From Bacteroidota bacterium (GTDB taxonomy: Bacteria; Bacteroidota; Bacteroidia; Bacteroidales; JACABE01), in assembly GCA_013377005.1 (NCBI GenBank), contig JACABE010000024.1, positions 1-62,349 on the forward strand: a DNA stretch of 62,349 nt, in the 5' to 3' direction. The notes below the pieces were generated by a model. It was given only the letters and a program-made list of their open reading frames with translations. It searched no databases and was not told where the DNA came from. Below, piece after piece: positions 35,523-44,500 of this stretch. The position numbers were made by a program, and so were the translations under genes. Within the stretch, counting starts at the first letter, position 1, and every line of letters starts with the position of its first letter.

Positions 35523-36950
35523 ATGAAATTCACACCTGAAATATGCAGTATTAAAGATCAGAGAATGAAACCATTCATTGATCCTGATGAAATATGGAAC
35601 TACATCAACAATACAATATCTACCAAAGAAAAAGTAAGAGCTGTAATTGCTAAATCATTAAATAAACAACGACTTACATTAGAAGAAACAGCAGTCTTAA
35701 TCAATGCCAATGATCCTGAATTGATCGAGGAAATCAAACAAGGAGCCCGTACGCTGAAACAAAAGGTATATGGTAACCGCATCGTATTATTTGCCCCTTT
35801 ATATGTTGGAAACAAATGCACTAACAACTGTAAATATTGTGGTTTTCGTACTGAAAACAAACAAGCCATCCGCAAAACTCTATCTGATGAGGAATTGATA
35901 CAGGAAGTAGAAGCTTTGGAAGATAATGGTCAAAAACGATTGATTTTGGTATATGGAGAACATCCTGCCTATTCTCCAGAATACATTGCCCATACCGTAG
36001 ATGTAGTATATGGTGTTAAGAAAGGAAATGGCGAAATTAGAAGAGTAAATATCAATGCTGCCCCCCTAGATATTGATGGATTCAGAACAGTAAAAGATGC
36101 AGGTGTCGGAACCTATCAAGTTTTTCAGGAAACTTATAACCCTGAAGCTTATAAAATTTACCACTTAGGCGGCAAAAAAATGGACTTCGAATATCGTTTA
36201 ACCTCATTAGACAGAGCACAAGAAGCAGGACTAGATGATGTTGGCATTGGAGCTTTGTTTGGTTTATACGATTGGCGATTTGAGGTATTAGGTCTGATTC
36301 GCCACACTAATCACTTAGAGGCTTGTTATAATGTGGGGCCACATACTATTTCATTTCCACGTATTCAGAGTGCTTCATCACTTGACATGGATGGAAAATA
36401 TATTGTTACCGACGGTGAATTTGCACGATTGGTTGCCATACTGCGCTTAGCAGTTCCATACACAGGAATGATACTTACGGCACGCGAAAGCGCAACTATC
36501 AGGGATGAAGTAATTAGTTTCGGCGTTTCACAAATAGATGGTGGCACAAAGCTGGAGCTTGGCAGTTATTCAGATACTAAAAACGAAAATCAGGATTTAA
36601 ACCGAGAACAATTTGCAATCAACGACAATCGTTCGCTCAACGAAATTATTGACGATCTGATTAAAAAAGATTATTTACCATCTTTTTGTACGGCATGCTA
36701 CCGTTTGGGCAGAACAGGCGAACATTTTATGGAATTTTCTGTACCTGGCTTTATCAAAAGATACTGCACTCCCAATGCCATATTAACCTTGGCTGAATAC
36801 ATTTGCGACTATGCACCTAATGAAACAGCTCATAAAGGCTGGCAGGTAATTGAAAAAAACATTGAAACGCTGGAAGACGAAAAAAGCAAGATAGAACTCC
36901 GTAGTAGAATAGAAAAAATTAAAAACGGAAACAGAGACCTTTATTTTTAA
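35523..36950 (+). CDS. hydG: [FeFe]-hydrogenase H-cluster maturase HydG
   Basis: A 475-residue radical-SAM tyrosine lyase that makes the CO and CN ligands, as an Fe(CO)2(CN)Cys synthon, for the H-cluster of [FeFe]-hydrogenase. The SAM cluster motif is C99-x3-C103-x2-C106 (CTNNCKYCGF). The auxiliary dangler-iron cluster motif C389-x2-C392-x22-C415 is complete, which separates HydG from its relative ThiH. Residues about 1-80 form the HydG N-terminal extension. It heads a unit with two TM1266-like genes. HydE, HydF and a hydrogenase are absent from the window, so they must be encoded elsewhere or be missing. Confidence 0.96.
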   Translation: MKFTPEICSIKDQRMKPFIDPDEIWNYINNTISTKEKVRAVIAKSLNKQRLTLEETAVLINANDPELIEEIKQGARTLKQKVYGNRIVLFAPLYVGNKCTNNCKYCGFRTENKQAIRKTLSDEELIQEVEALEDNGQKRLILVYGEHPAYSPEYIAHTVDVVYGVKKGNGEIRRVNINAAPLDIDGFRTVKDAGVGTYQVFQETYNPEAYKIYHLGGKKMDFEYRLTSLDRAQEAGLDDVGIGALFGLYDWRFEVLGLIRHTNHLEACYNVGPHTISFPRIQSASSLDMDGKYIVTDGEFARLVAILRLAVPYTGMILTARESATIRDEVISFGVSQIDGGTKLELGSYSDTKNENQDLNREQFAINDNRSLNEIIDDLIKKDYLPSFCTACYRLGRTGEHFMEFSVPGFIKRYCTPNAILTLAEYICDYAPNETAHKGWQVIEKNIETLEDEKSKIELRSRIEKIKNGNRDLYF

Positions 36951-36967
36951 ACATAATAATTACAATA

Positions 36968-37225
36968 ATGAAGGAAATGAGAGTATTAGGCTTAATGATT
37001 ACTGACAGAATCAAAGAAGCTGGCAGAACCCAAAAAATACTGAGTAATAATGCGGGCATCATTAGATCAAGATTGGGCTTTCACGAAGTGTCAGAAGATG
37101 TTTGCAGCAGAGTTGGTTTGGTTTTACTTCAATTGGGAGGAAATCCCACCGGATGGGATCAGCTGGAAAAAGAGCTAAAAAGTATTGAAGGACTGGAAAT
37201 CCAACGCATGAATTTTCAATATTAA
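36968..37225 (+). CDS. TM1266-type iron-only hydrogenase system regulator, copy 1
   Basis: An 85-residue ACT-fold-like protein of the TM1266 (hydrogenase system putative regulator) family: MKEMRVLGLMITDRIKEAGRTQKIL, then GIIRSRLGFHEVSEDVCSRVGLVLLQLGG and a C-terminal ELKSIEGLEIQRMNFQY. The family occurs beside hydrogenase maturation genes and is presumed regulatory, possibly ligand-binding. It begins 17 bases after hydG. A near relative follows immediately, so the pair arose by duplication; the two may form a heterodimer. Confidence 0.88.
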   Translation: MKEMRVLGLMITDRIKEAGRTQKILSNNAGIIRSRLGFHEVSEDVCSRVGLVLLQLGGNPTGWDQLEKELKSIEGLEIQRMNFQY

Positions 37226-37237
37226 TTAAATTATAAC

Positions 37238-37489
37238 ATGAAGAAAATTGTTATTCTAGGTATTCATATTACCAATATCGTAAAAGACGCAGTAATAGTA
37301 CAAGATATATTGACAAAATTTGGTTGCTCTATTAAAACCCGCCTAGGTTTACATGATATAGAGGAAGATTATACCCAAACGAAACGACTTATATTGCTCG
37401 AGTTATCAGGAGATGAGGATGAAATGCAAAAGTTGGAAAATGAATTGCTTAAAATTGAAGGACTGGAAGTTCAAAAGATGACATTCTAA
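37238..37489 (+). CDS. TM1266-type iron-only hydrogenase system regulator, copy 2
   Basis: An 83-residue paralogue of the previous gene, 12 bases downstream: MKKIVILGIHITNIVKDAVIVQDIL, SIKTRLGLHDIEEDYTQTKRLILLELSG and KIEGLEVQKMTF align along the whole length. The RLG(F/L)H core and the IEGLE.Q.M ending are shared, while the helix 2 region differs. Two consecutive copies suggest sub-functionalised partners. Function is inferred from family context only. Confidence 0.85.
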   Translation: MKKIVILGIHITNIVKDAVIVQDILTKFGCSIKTRLGLHDIEEDYTQTKRLILLELSGDEDEMQKLENELLKIEGLEVQKMTF

Positions 37490-37565
37490 AAAAAGATTTA
37501 TTTTTATGTTGCAGAAACCACAAAATCAGCTTAGTTTTGTGCAATCTTTTTTTAAACTAATTATA

Positions 37566-38645
37566 ATGCAAAAGCAAATATTATTCATTTTTCTCACGTT
37601 CATTTATAGTGTTTTACACATTTCTGCTCAGGAAAGTAATTTGAAATTCAAAGGGGCCACTGTTTATTTGGGAACCATTGAAGAAAATAAATTACCATTA
37701 ACAGTTACTTTCCCCTATGTAAACAATAGCAAAACCGGTATAAAAATTATTAATATTAAAACTTCCAACGATTGTAAAATAACAAATTGGGATAAACAAA
37801 AACAGATTCAGTCAAATATTTCAGGATTTATATCGATTATTTACAATAATAAAAACATTGGTGTTTTCAACGAAAAAGTTATTGTAAAAACCAATGAAAT
37901 AAATACAAAAGAAATCATCTTGAATTTTGGTGGCGAAATTGTTCCACGAAAAAAAACGCAAGCTGATTATTATGCTTTTAAAAATGGAGCATTGAGTTTT
38001 ATTAAAAACACTTTAAACTTTGGAGAAATAAAAAACACTCAAAAAAAAACTGATACTCTTTACATTACAAATAATTCAAAGAAAACCATTACATTAGAAA
38101 CATCCGCATTAAATCCGGCTTTTGCTAATATACAGTTTTCGAATACAGAAATAAAGCCATCAGCATTAGAAAAAATAATAGTTACTTATAACGCAGGATT
38201 GAGAAATGCTTTTGGAAAAACAAAAGATACCATCAGTATACAAACCAATGATGAAGAAAACCCTTTGAAAGAAATTTATTTAACCGCTGATATTTTTGAA
38301 GACTTTTCTAAAATAAGACCTGAAAAACTTAAATTAGCTCCTGAAGCTTATTTGATTAATACTACTTATGATTTCAGATATGCAAAAAAAGGAAGTGATG
38401 TAAAAGCTCTTTTTAATATAAAAAACAAAGGAAAAACTCAATTGGTAATCCGTAAAGTTGACCTTAGTTGCGATTGTATTAAAGTAAATTTTGCTGATAA
38501 AATCAGGTTCGACAGGGACTCTCCTATTGAGGTAATTATGAATACTAAATATCTGAAAGGAAATATTCACGAAACAGTAACCCTGATTACCAACGACCCA
38601 AAAAATGCCCGTATTGTATTGCATTTAACAGGATTAGTTGATTAA
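37566..38645 (+). CDS. Exported DUF1573-containing protein
   Basis: A 359-residue exported protein of tandem immunoglobulin-like beta domains. The start at 37566 (MQKQILFIFLTFIYSVLHISAQ) gives a proper signal peptide; the frame is open 20 codons earlier but those residues look non-native. Three repeats are visible: residues about 25-125, 145-240 (LNFGEIKNTQKKTDTLYITNNS) and 270-358 (YDFRYAKKGSDVKALFNIKNKGKTQLVI, with DLSCDCIKV), the last two matching DUF1573. The domain is common in Bacteroidota envelope proteins, with no defined role. It follows the TM1266 pair by ~75 bases, so co-transcription with hydG is possible but functionally unexplained. Confidence 0.85.
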   Translation: MQKQILFIFLTFIYSVLHISAQESNLKFKGATVYLGTIEENKLPLTVTFPYVNNSKTGIKIINIKTSNDCKITNWDKQKQIQSNISGFISIIYNNKNIGVFNEKVIVKTNEINTKEIILNFGGEIVPRKKTQADYYAFKNGALSFIKNTLNFGEIKNTQKKTDTLYITNNSKKTITLETSALNPAFANIQFSNTEIKPSALEKIIVTYNAGLRNAFGKTKDTISIQTNDEENPLKEIYLTADIFEDFSKIRPEKLKLAPEAYLINTTYDFRYAKKGSDVKALFNIKNKGKTQLVIRKVDLSCDCIKVNFADKIRFDRDSPIEVIMNTKYLKGNIHETVTLITNDPKNARIVLHLTGLVD

Positions 38646-38688
38646 CAATTAACTACACTTGGGTTTTGGGAATTATCAATAATGAGAC

Positions 38689-40569
38689 TTACTCAATAAT
38701 TTCACTCAACTCAATCCAGCGATTGGATTTATCATCTATTAGTTTCATTATTTCGCCTATGCGTTCTGACCATTGAGTAAGCATTGAAACATCATTACTT
38801 CCTGCATTTAACAAACCAACTATCATTTCTTTTTCAGCTTCCAATTCACTGATCTGAGTTTCGAGTTGCTCATATTCCTGCTTTTGCTTGTAACTGGGTT
38901 TATTGGATGTATTTTTTTGCCTTTCTACCGGTTTTTCTTCTTTCTTTGTTTCCAACTTTAACTGCTTTTCTTTCAACAGTTTTTTTCGAGTATATTCAGA
39001 GTAAGTACTATGATAATCTGCCACTACACCATTATCCTCAAAAACAAAAATATGGTCTACCAGATTATCCATAAAACTACGATCATGAGAAACCAGTAGC
39101 AAACAACCTTTGTATTGCAGCAGGAATTCTTCCAGCATCATCAATGTAAAGATATCAAGGTCATTGGTTGGTTCATCTAATATGAGAAAATTAGGATTCT
39201 GCATCAATACCATCAGCAGAAATAACCTTCGTTTTTCTCCACCACTCAGGTTAGAATAATAGTTATATTGCAAGGTATTTGAGAACCCAAAATAATTAAG
39301 AAATACCGATGCTGACAAGTCTTTACCCCCATCCAATCTGACAACTTCAGCAATTTCGCGTACAATTTCTATAACACGTTTATCATCATGAGTTTCTAGT
39401 CCTTCTTGTGAATAATAACCAAAACTAATAGTTTGTCCTTTCACAATCCTACCGGAATCCTGCATCACCTTTTCAATAATCATGTTTAAAAATGTGGTTT
39501 TTCCAACCCCATTTTTTCCGACAACACCTATGCGTTCCCCTTTTTTAAAAGTATAGGTAAAATCATTCAGTACTTTTTTATCGCCATAAGATTTGGATAC
39601 ATTGTACATTTCGAGAATTTTACCACCAATGCGTTCGGTCTTAATACTCAATTCTACTTTTTTATCGTCAATTCTTTTGGTGGCTTTTTCTTGTAGGTTG
39701 TAGAACGAATCAATACGTGCCTGCGATTTAGTTGTTCTTGCTTTTGGCATTCTTCGCATCCAGTCAAGTTCCTTGCGATAGGTATTTTTCGCTTTCTCTA
39801 TTTCCTGACGTTCTATTGTTTCGCGATCAGCTTTTTTTTCCAGAAAATAATCATATTTCCCTTTATAATGATAGATATTTCCGTTGTCGAGTTCAAGAAT
39901 TTCGTTACAAACATTATTTAAAAAATAACGATCATGGGTAACCAGCAATATGCTGAGACTTTGTTTGCTCAGATACTCTTCTAACCATTCTATCATTGAA
40001 ATATCCAGATGATTGGTTGGCTCATCAAGAATAAGCAAATCTGCATCTTCAATTAACACTTTGGAAAGTGCCACTTTTTTACGTTGTCCTCCGGATAAAG
40101 TGTTGATGGTTTGATAAATATCCGTAATTTGCAAGCGACTCAAAATTTCTTTTACCTTGTTTTCATAATCCCAGCAATTGAGAACATCTACCTGATGAAT
40201 AGCATCTTCCAACGCTTTGCGATGATCTGTATCATCTGTTTTTTTTATGTTTTCCAAGGCTTCCTCATATCGACGAATTGCCAATAGATATTTATTATCT
40301 GTATTAAACAATACATCAACAATACTTTGATTTTCATCTAAATCTGGATTCTGAGGCAAATAAGCTATATGAATATCTTTGCGAAAAACTACCTTTCCAT
40401 TATCAGGCAAATCTTTTTGATTGATAATATTAAGCAAACTGCTTTTGCCTGCACCATTGCGTGCTATTAATGCAACTTTTTGTCCTTTATCAATACCAAA
40501 AGTAATATTTTCGAATAATAATTTTTCGCCGTAAGATTTAGATAGGTTTTCAATTAACAGATAGTTCAT
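38689..40569 (-). CDS. ABC-F family ATPase (Uup-like)
   Basis: A 626-residue protein with two ABC ATPase domains and no membrane segments. Domain 1 (residues about 1-250): Walker A ARNGAGKSS, signature LSGGQRKKV, Walker B LLILDEPTNHLD. A linker of ~80 charged residues (ERQEIEKAKNTYRKELDWMRRMPKARTTKSQARID) connects to domain 2 (about 320-525): VGKNGVGKTT, LSGGEKRRL, FLILDEPTNDLD. The C-terminal ~80 residues are a coiled coil (YKQKQEYEQLETQISELEAEKEM), as in Uup. ABC-F proteins act on ribosomes; Uup is linked to translation quality and DNA-branch tolerance. Own promoter box upstream. Confidence 0.93.
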   Translation of the reverse strand: MNYLLIENLSKSYGEKLLFENITFGIDKGQKVALIARNGAGKSSLLNIINQKDLPDNGKVVFRKDIHIAYLPQNPDLDENQSIVDVLFNTDNKYLLAIRRYEEALENIKKTDDTDHRKALEDAIHQVDVLNCWDYENKVKEILSRLQITDIYQTINTLSGGQRKKVALSKVLIEDADLLILDEPTNHLDISMIEWLEEYLSKQSLSILLVTHDRYFLNNVCNEILELDNGNIYHYKGKYDYFLEKKADRETIERQEIEKAKNTYRKELDWMRRMPKARTTKSQARIDSFYNLQEKATKRIDDKKVELSIKTERIGGKILEMYNVSKSYGDKKVLNDFTYTFKKGERIGVVGKNGVGKTTFLNMIIEKVMQDSGRIVKGQTISFGYYSQEGLETHDDKRVIEIVREIAEVVRLDGGKDLSASVFLNYFGFSNTLQYNYYSNLSGGEKRRLFLLMVLMQNPNFLILDEPTNDLDIFTLMMLEEFLLQYKGCLLLVSHDRSFMDNLVDHIFVFEDNGVVADYHSTYSEYTRKKLLKEKQLKLETKKEEKPVERQKNTSNKPSYKQKQEYEQLETQISELEAEKEMIVGLLNAGSNDVSMLTQWSERIGEIMKLIDDKSNRWIELSEIIE

Positions 40570-40589
40570 ACATCCTTATTTATGGTTTG

Positions 40590-40597
40590 CAAAAGTA
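40590..40597 (-). promoter_or_regulatory. TAnnTTTG-type -7 box for the ABC-F gene
   Basis: TACTTTTG on the minus strand, 20 bases upstream of the start at 40569. Confidence 0.5.
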
Positions 40598-40799
40598 AGT
40601 TTTTTTTTGAGATGATAGAGCAATGGAAGGATGAATAGGAAAAGATGAGAGTTACACTCAGTGCTATATTGTTTATAAGATAATTAAGTTATAACTTTCA
40701 GGAGGGGAATTTATAGTCCCTTCCTGTCACTTTACTTTTATGTTTATTACTTGTTGTTCATTTCACTTTGTTGTTAAACCCCGATTGAAGCAAGGTGCT

Positions 40800-41464
40800 G
40801 TTATGCGTTCGCTTCTTATATAAGTTCATACTTGTCTAATTTAAAATTCAAATACAATTCCTTAGCACTTTCGCCATTTTCACTACGTTTATTAATGTCT
40901 GCCCCTGCATTAATTAATAAATTGAAGACATTTTTCAATTGTTTAATTAAAATGTCATTAGAAAAGTCTGTGTCAGGGTTGTCAAGCATTTGTCTTGCAT
41001 CCAATATTGTTCTATGTAAACAATTGTTACCATAAGAGTCTGTTGAATTTGAATTTGCTTTTTTACTTATCATTAATTCTAATAGTGAAAAAGCTTTATG
41101 GAACTTTTTTGTGTCCTTTTGGAGTGTGTAAGAATTGAAAATTGTTGCTCTTATACAGTCATGTAGAACTGGAACTTTCCACTCGTTGATTTCAGATGTT
41201 TCCATATAGTTTATATCAGCTCCATTTTCGATTAAGAGTTTTGCGATTTCAAAGTTCCCCGTTTTGAAAGACACTTGAAGTCCAGATTGCCCATCATCCT
41301 TTTTCGGTGGGGTAAAATTACAAATGTTTAAGTATTCTGGATTTTTGTTTAATAGTTCGGAAACCTTATTAAAATCTCCTTCAGAAATTGCTTTAAAAAA
41401 TATTTTAATTTCTTTTTTTGTCATTAGATTAGTTGTCAGTCTGTTTTTTAAAGTGACGCATAAC
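40800..41464. repeat. Gene bounded by inverted 8-mers (possible cassette)
   Basis: GTTATGCG at 40800-40807 and its complement CGCATAAC at 41457-41464 flank the ankyrin gene. Read on the gene strand, the unit runs GTTATGCG, gene, CGCATAAC, followed by a hairpin-prone stretch. GTTATGCG recalls the GTT-containing core site of integron attC elements, but the consensus GTTRRRY is not fully met and no integrase is present. Confidence 0.4.
40816..41424 (-). CDS. Ankyrin-repeat protein
   Basis: A 202-residue soluble protein with about four ankyrin repeats: KAISEGDFNKVSELLNKNPEYLN (residues about 10-32), LQVSFKTGNFEIAKLLIENGADINY (about 50-75), FSLLELMISKKANSNSTDSYGNNCLHRTI and the final VFNLLINAGADINKRSENGESAKEL. 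Such repeats bind other proteins; no other domain is present. I start at ATG 41424; the frame is open to 41475, but that extension crosses the CGCATAAC boundary motif and lacks family-like sequence. It does not fit with its neighbours and is enclosed by inverted 8-mers, so it may be a recent arrival. Confidence 0.8.
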   Translation of the reverse strand: MTKKEIKIFFKAISEGDFNKVSELLNKNPEYLNICNFTPPKKDDGQSGLQVSFKTGNFEIAKLLIENGADINYMETSEINEWKVPVLHDCIRATIFNSYTLQKDTKKFHKAFSLLELMISKKANSNSTDSYGNNCLHRTILDARQMLDNPDTDFSNDILIKQLKNVFNLLINAGADINKRSENGESAKELYLNFKLDKYELI

Positions 41465-41539
41465 ATTATTATCACCTTAACAAAGGTAATACAAGCTTGC
41501 TGAATTAGGAAGCTAAGCGTAGCTTTTGGTCATTATTAT

Positions 41540-42532
41540 TTATTCAATTCCTGCAAAATATTTCATAAACTGAACTCTTAAATAAGCAGGTGTATTTCCG
41601 GATTTCTTATAGCTCATTTTACCACGGAAATCTTCAATATTATTGAAGTTATTTTTTTGCATCCATTCTTCTATTTCTTTCAACATTATATCAATATGCT
41701 CAAAACCATTTTTATATAACACAGATACTACCTGTGTAGCTTTAGCTCCAGCTAATAATTGCTTGATGATAGCTTTGCCATCATGTATTCCTGTGGAAGC
41801 CGCAATATCGCAATACAACTTATCGGATAATAATGCAACCCAACGCAATGAAGTAGAAATTTCTTCTGGATGACTAAAAACATTAGCAGTTGTAATTGTG
41901 AAATTATCAATATCAATATCAGGCGAAAAGAAACGATTGAAAAACACCAATCCCGAAATACCAGTCCATGATAATTTAAGCATCATTTTGGCTAAACCAG
42001 AAAAATAAAAGCTGGTTTTTACTGCAATCGGAAAGCTAACTTGCTTTCTCACTTCAGTGATAATATCAAAATATACTTTTTCATTTTCTTCGCTCGAATG
42101 GTTTACATCAGAAGGCAATAAAAAAATATTCAGTTCCAACGCATCGGCACCGGCTTGCTCAATTTTTTTTGCATAAGAAATCCATTCAGTAGACGAAACA
42201 CAATTAATGCTTGCAATAATAGGAATCTTAACCTTTTTTTTGCATTCTCTTACTAAGTCTAAATAACTTTCCAATGAATGAGTTATAGCATATTCCTTTA
42301 TATAATCCAATGATTCAGGATATACAAACGTATTATCGTTGGGATGAAAAGTTTTGTGAATATCACCTTTAATTTGTTCTTCAAACAAAGATTTTAAAAC
42401 AACAGCTGCAGCTCCATGTTTTTCGATTTCAATTATACTTTCAACAGAATTTGTTAAACCCGAACTTCCTACTATAATTGGGTTTTTAAGGTTTAACCCC
42501 ATATATGTGGTTGATAAATCTATCATTTGCAA
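41540..42532 (-). CDS. Dihydroorotate dehydrogenase-like FMN enzyme
   Basis: A 330-residue TIM-barrel flavoenzyme close to class 1 dihydroorotate dehydrogenases: MIDLSTTYMGLNLKNPIIVGSSGLTNS, HGAAAVVLKSLFEEQI, KIPIIASINCVSSTEWISYAKKIEQAGADALELNI, and FPIAVKTSFYFSGLAKMM. Genuine PyrD is usually labelled separately in Bacteroidota, and this DHOD-like branch has an unassigned substrate. The second Met at codon 3 is an equally good start. It lies 67 bases before the phosphodiesterase gene reading the same way but without evident coupling. Confidence 0.88.
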   Translation of the reverse strand: MQMIDLSTTYMGLNLKNPIIVGSSGLTNSVESIIEIEKHGAAAVVLKSLFEEQIKGDIHKTFHPNDNTFVYPESLDYIKEYAITHSLESYLDLVRECKKKVKIPIIASINCVSSTEWISYAKKIEQAGADALELNIFLLPSDVNHSSEENEKVYFDIITEVRKQVSFPIAVKTSFYFSGLAKMMLKLSWTGISGLVFFNRFFSPDIDIDNFTITTANVFSHPEEISTSLRWVALLSDKLYCDIAASTGIHDGKAIIKQLLAGAKATQVVSVLYKNGFEHIDIMLKEIEEWMQKNNFNNIEDFRGKMSYKKSGNTPAYLRVQFMKYFAGIE

Positions 42533-42599
42533 TTATCTTTAATTTGATATTAATAATAGGACTTTCAAATTTTAAGTACTATTCATTTTTTATATAAAA

Positions 42600-43814
42600 C
42601 TATTTTAAAACATCTCTTATTTCTGAGATTTTTCCATCTGTTTCGGAAGGTTTAAGTCTCAGTATATATGCCATTAGTGGATATAAATTAATATTGGAAA
42701 ATGTATTTTTCTTAAAGTTCTTTTTAAAAGCAGGTCCGAAAGCATAAAAGATTCCGTGCATATCCATATTTTCATTATCGTAACCATGTGTTCCTCCATA
42801 AGGAGGCTTGTCTTTATTTCGTGAAATACTCCAACTACTATCTGCAACTACCACTAAATCACCGATTCGCCGATTTGAATTATAATGAAACCGTTTGGGA
42901 ACATCTTTGGTTTTCCAAACATTTAGATGAGATATTCCTTTTAGCGAAAAATAAATTGAATCGATGCAATTATTATTGGCAGAAATATTAAAAGTAGGAT
43001 TATGACCGTATATCCCTTGTACCCATTCTGGTTTTAAGTAATCGTCGATAATGATATTTTTAGTGTCACTAACAGCTGACATACCATGGTCTGAAGTTAT
43101 GATTACATTAACCTCATTTCCAACAGAAAGTGTTTTTAATTTATTCACAAAAATCCACATCAAACTATCGAGGTAAGTTACCATATCCTTGTTTTCTTTG
43201 CTGATAGGTCCAAAATCGTGGCTTATACCATCGGGTTCGGGCAAATAAAACAGCACCAAATGCGGACGTTTTTCTTCGGGCAACTGCAACCAATTCATTA
43301 CAGTATCTATTCTTTGAATGAAAGGAATTTTATTTTCGTACGTTTTCCAATAAGTTGGCTGAATATCTTTTATGGGAGCTTCGGAACCTACCCAATAAAA
43401 AGATGCAGTTTTCATTCCTTGTTTTTCCGCCGTTACCCATATTGGTTCACCTCCATAAAACCTGCCATCCATTACCATTTTTCGGTCACCTATTTTATAA
43501 GTCAGTTTTAAATCAGGATCATAAAACTTATTCTGCACAATACCATGGTGATCAGGATATAAACCTGTTGCCATACTATAATGATTCGGGAAAGTAATTG
43601 TTGGAAAACAAGGTTGTATAGAACGAGCTTTTACACCCATTTGAGCAATAGAATCAAAATGAGTTAAATGATAAATTTCCTGATAATCCCATCTGAATCC
43701 ATCCAATGAAATGATAATTAAATAAGGTTGTTTTTCAGTTTTTTGCTGAGCAAAAAGCGGGAAGGTGTTTATTATGAATAATAAACTATAAATAAGTATT
43801 TTGTTGATTTTCAT
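42600..43814 (-). CDS. Exported nucleotide pyrophosphatase/phosphodiesterase
   Basis: A 404-residue member of the alkaline phosphatase superfamily, NPP branch, with a signal peptide cut near residue 22 (FPLFAQ). Zinc ligands and nucleophile are visible: D38 in IISLDGFRWDY, T74 in FPTITFPNHYSMATGLYPDHHGI, the SDHGMSAV pair and the C-terminal GGTHGYDN histidine. It hydrolyses phosphodiester or pyrophosphate bonds of nucleotides or lysophospholipids outside the cytoplasm. The exact substrate cannot be inferred. Length is standard for bacterial NPPs. Confidence 0.93.
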   Translation of the reverse strand: MKINKILIYSLLFIINTFPLFAQQKTEKQPYLIIISLDGFRWDYQEIYHLTHFDSIAQMGVKARSIQPCFPTITFPNHYSMATGLYPDHHGIVQNKFYDPDLKLTYKIGDRKMVMDGRFYGGEPIWVTAEKQGMKTASFYWVGSEAPIKDIQPTYWKTYENKIPFIQRIDTVMNWLQLPEEKRPHLVLFYLPEPDGISHDFGPISKENKDMVTYLDSLMWIFVNKLKTLSVGNEVNVIITSDHGMSAVSDTKNIIIDDYLKPEWVQGIYGHNPTFNISANNNCIDSIYFSLKGISHLNVWKTKDVPKRFHYNSNRRIGDLVVVADSSWSISRNKDKPPYGGTHGYDNENMDMHGIFYAFGPAFKKNFKKNTFSNINLYPLMAYILRLKPSETDGKISEIRDVLK

Positions 43815-43844
43815 AGATTGATTTTATAATAAAATTTAGAATAT

Positions 43845-44372
43845 TTATTTGTGGATATAATATCTTCTTAGAAAAGAAGTGCTTATACCACCAACAAAAC
43901 TAATAACAAGAAAATAAAATGCTAATGAATCAATAATACCATCTTCTGGTTTCAATATTAATGAGAATATCAAACTTATTGTAGCAAAACCTGCAAAGAT
44001 CCATTCAGTTTTAATAAGCTTATTTGCAATACATGCTTTATACCAATTTATATATCTATCATTTTCAGGAAATTGTTTTAATAAACTTTGAAACTCTTGT
44101 TTTGCAATTTTATAATTTATTAGATAATAATAAGTTATAGCACTTACAAAAGCTAACTCTTCATATAGTGAATCTTCCCAAAAGTTCATGCTTTTTAGCT
44201 TAAAATCTTTTTCTATTTGTTTTTTTGTTTGATTTAAGTAAGGAATTGATTTTGCATAATAACCTGTATTTGACAATGTTACTGCATAATTACCCAATAA
44301 TTGAGTCGCTTTAATAGAATCTTCATTATTCTCATATTCAATATTGTATATTAAATTTAAGTTTTGTTCCAA
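43845..44372 (-). CDS. TPR-like protein with C-terminal membrane hairpin
   Basis: A 175-residue protein of unknown family. Residues about 20-115 are helical with TPR-like spacing (IKATQLLGNYAVTLSNTGYYAKSIPYLNQTKKQIE, then ELAFVSAITYYYLINYKIAKQEFQSLLKQFPEN). Two transmembrane helices follow (about 123-140 and 148-167), ending in the basic FLRRYYIHK. This fits a cytoplasmic scaffold tethered to the inner membrane. It lies 30 bases upstream of the phosphodiesterase gene in the same direction and may share its transcript. Confidence 0.65.
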   Translation of the reverse strand: MEQNLNLIYNIEYENNEDSIKATQLLGNYAVTLSNTGYYAKSIPYLNQTKKQIEKDFKLKSMNFWEDSLYEELAFVSAITYYYLINYKIAKQEFQSLLKQFPENDRYINWYKACIANKLIKTEWIFAGFATISLIFSLILKPEDGIIDSLAFYFLVISFVGGISTSFLRRYYIHK

Positions 44373-44500
44373 TATTTTAATCCTTTGATTTTGCTATATT
44401 AATTTACCTTCTTTGTAAATAGTTTCGTATAATTCTTGCAAGTTCATTTATCCAGTATATGGTTAAGTTTTTAATTCATTTTATAGTCGAAACAGCTATT

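Noticed and set aside
36968-37489. The two small genes after hydG as unrelated hypotheticals
   Set aside because: They align with each other end to end and share the RLG(F/L)H core and IEGLE ending of the TM1266 family.
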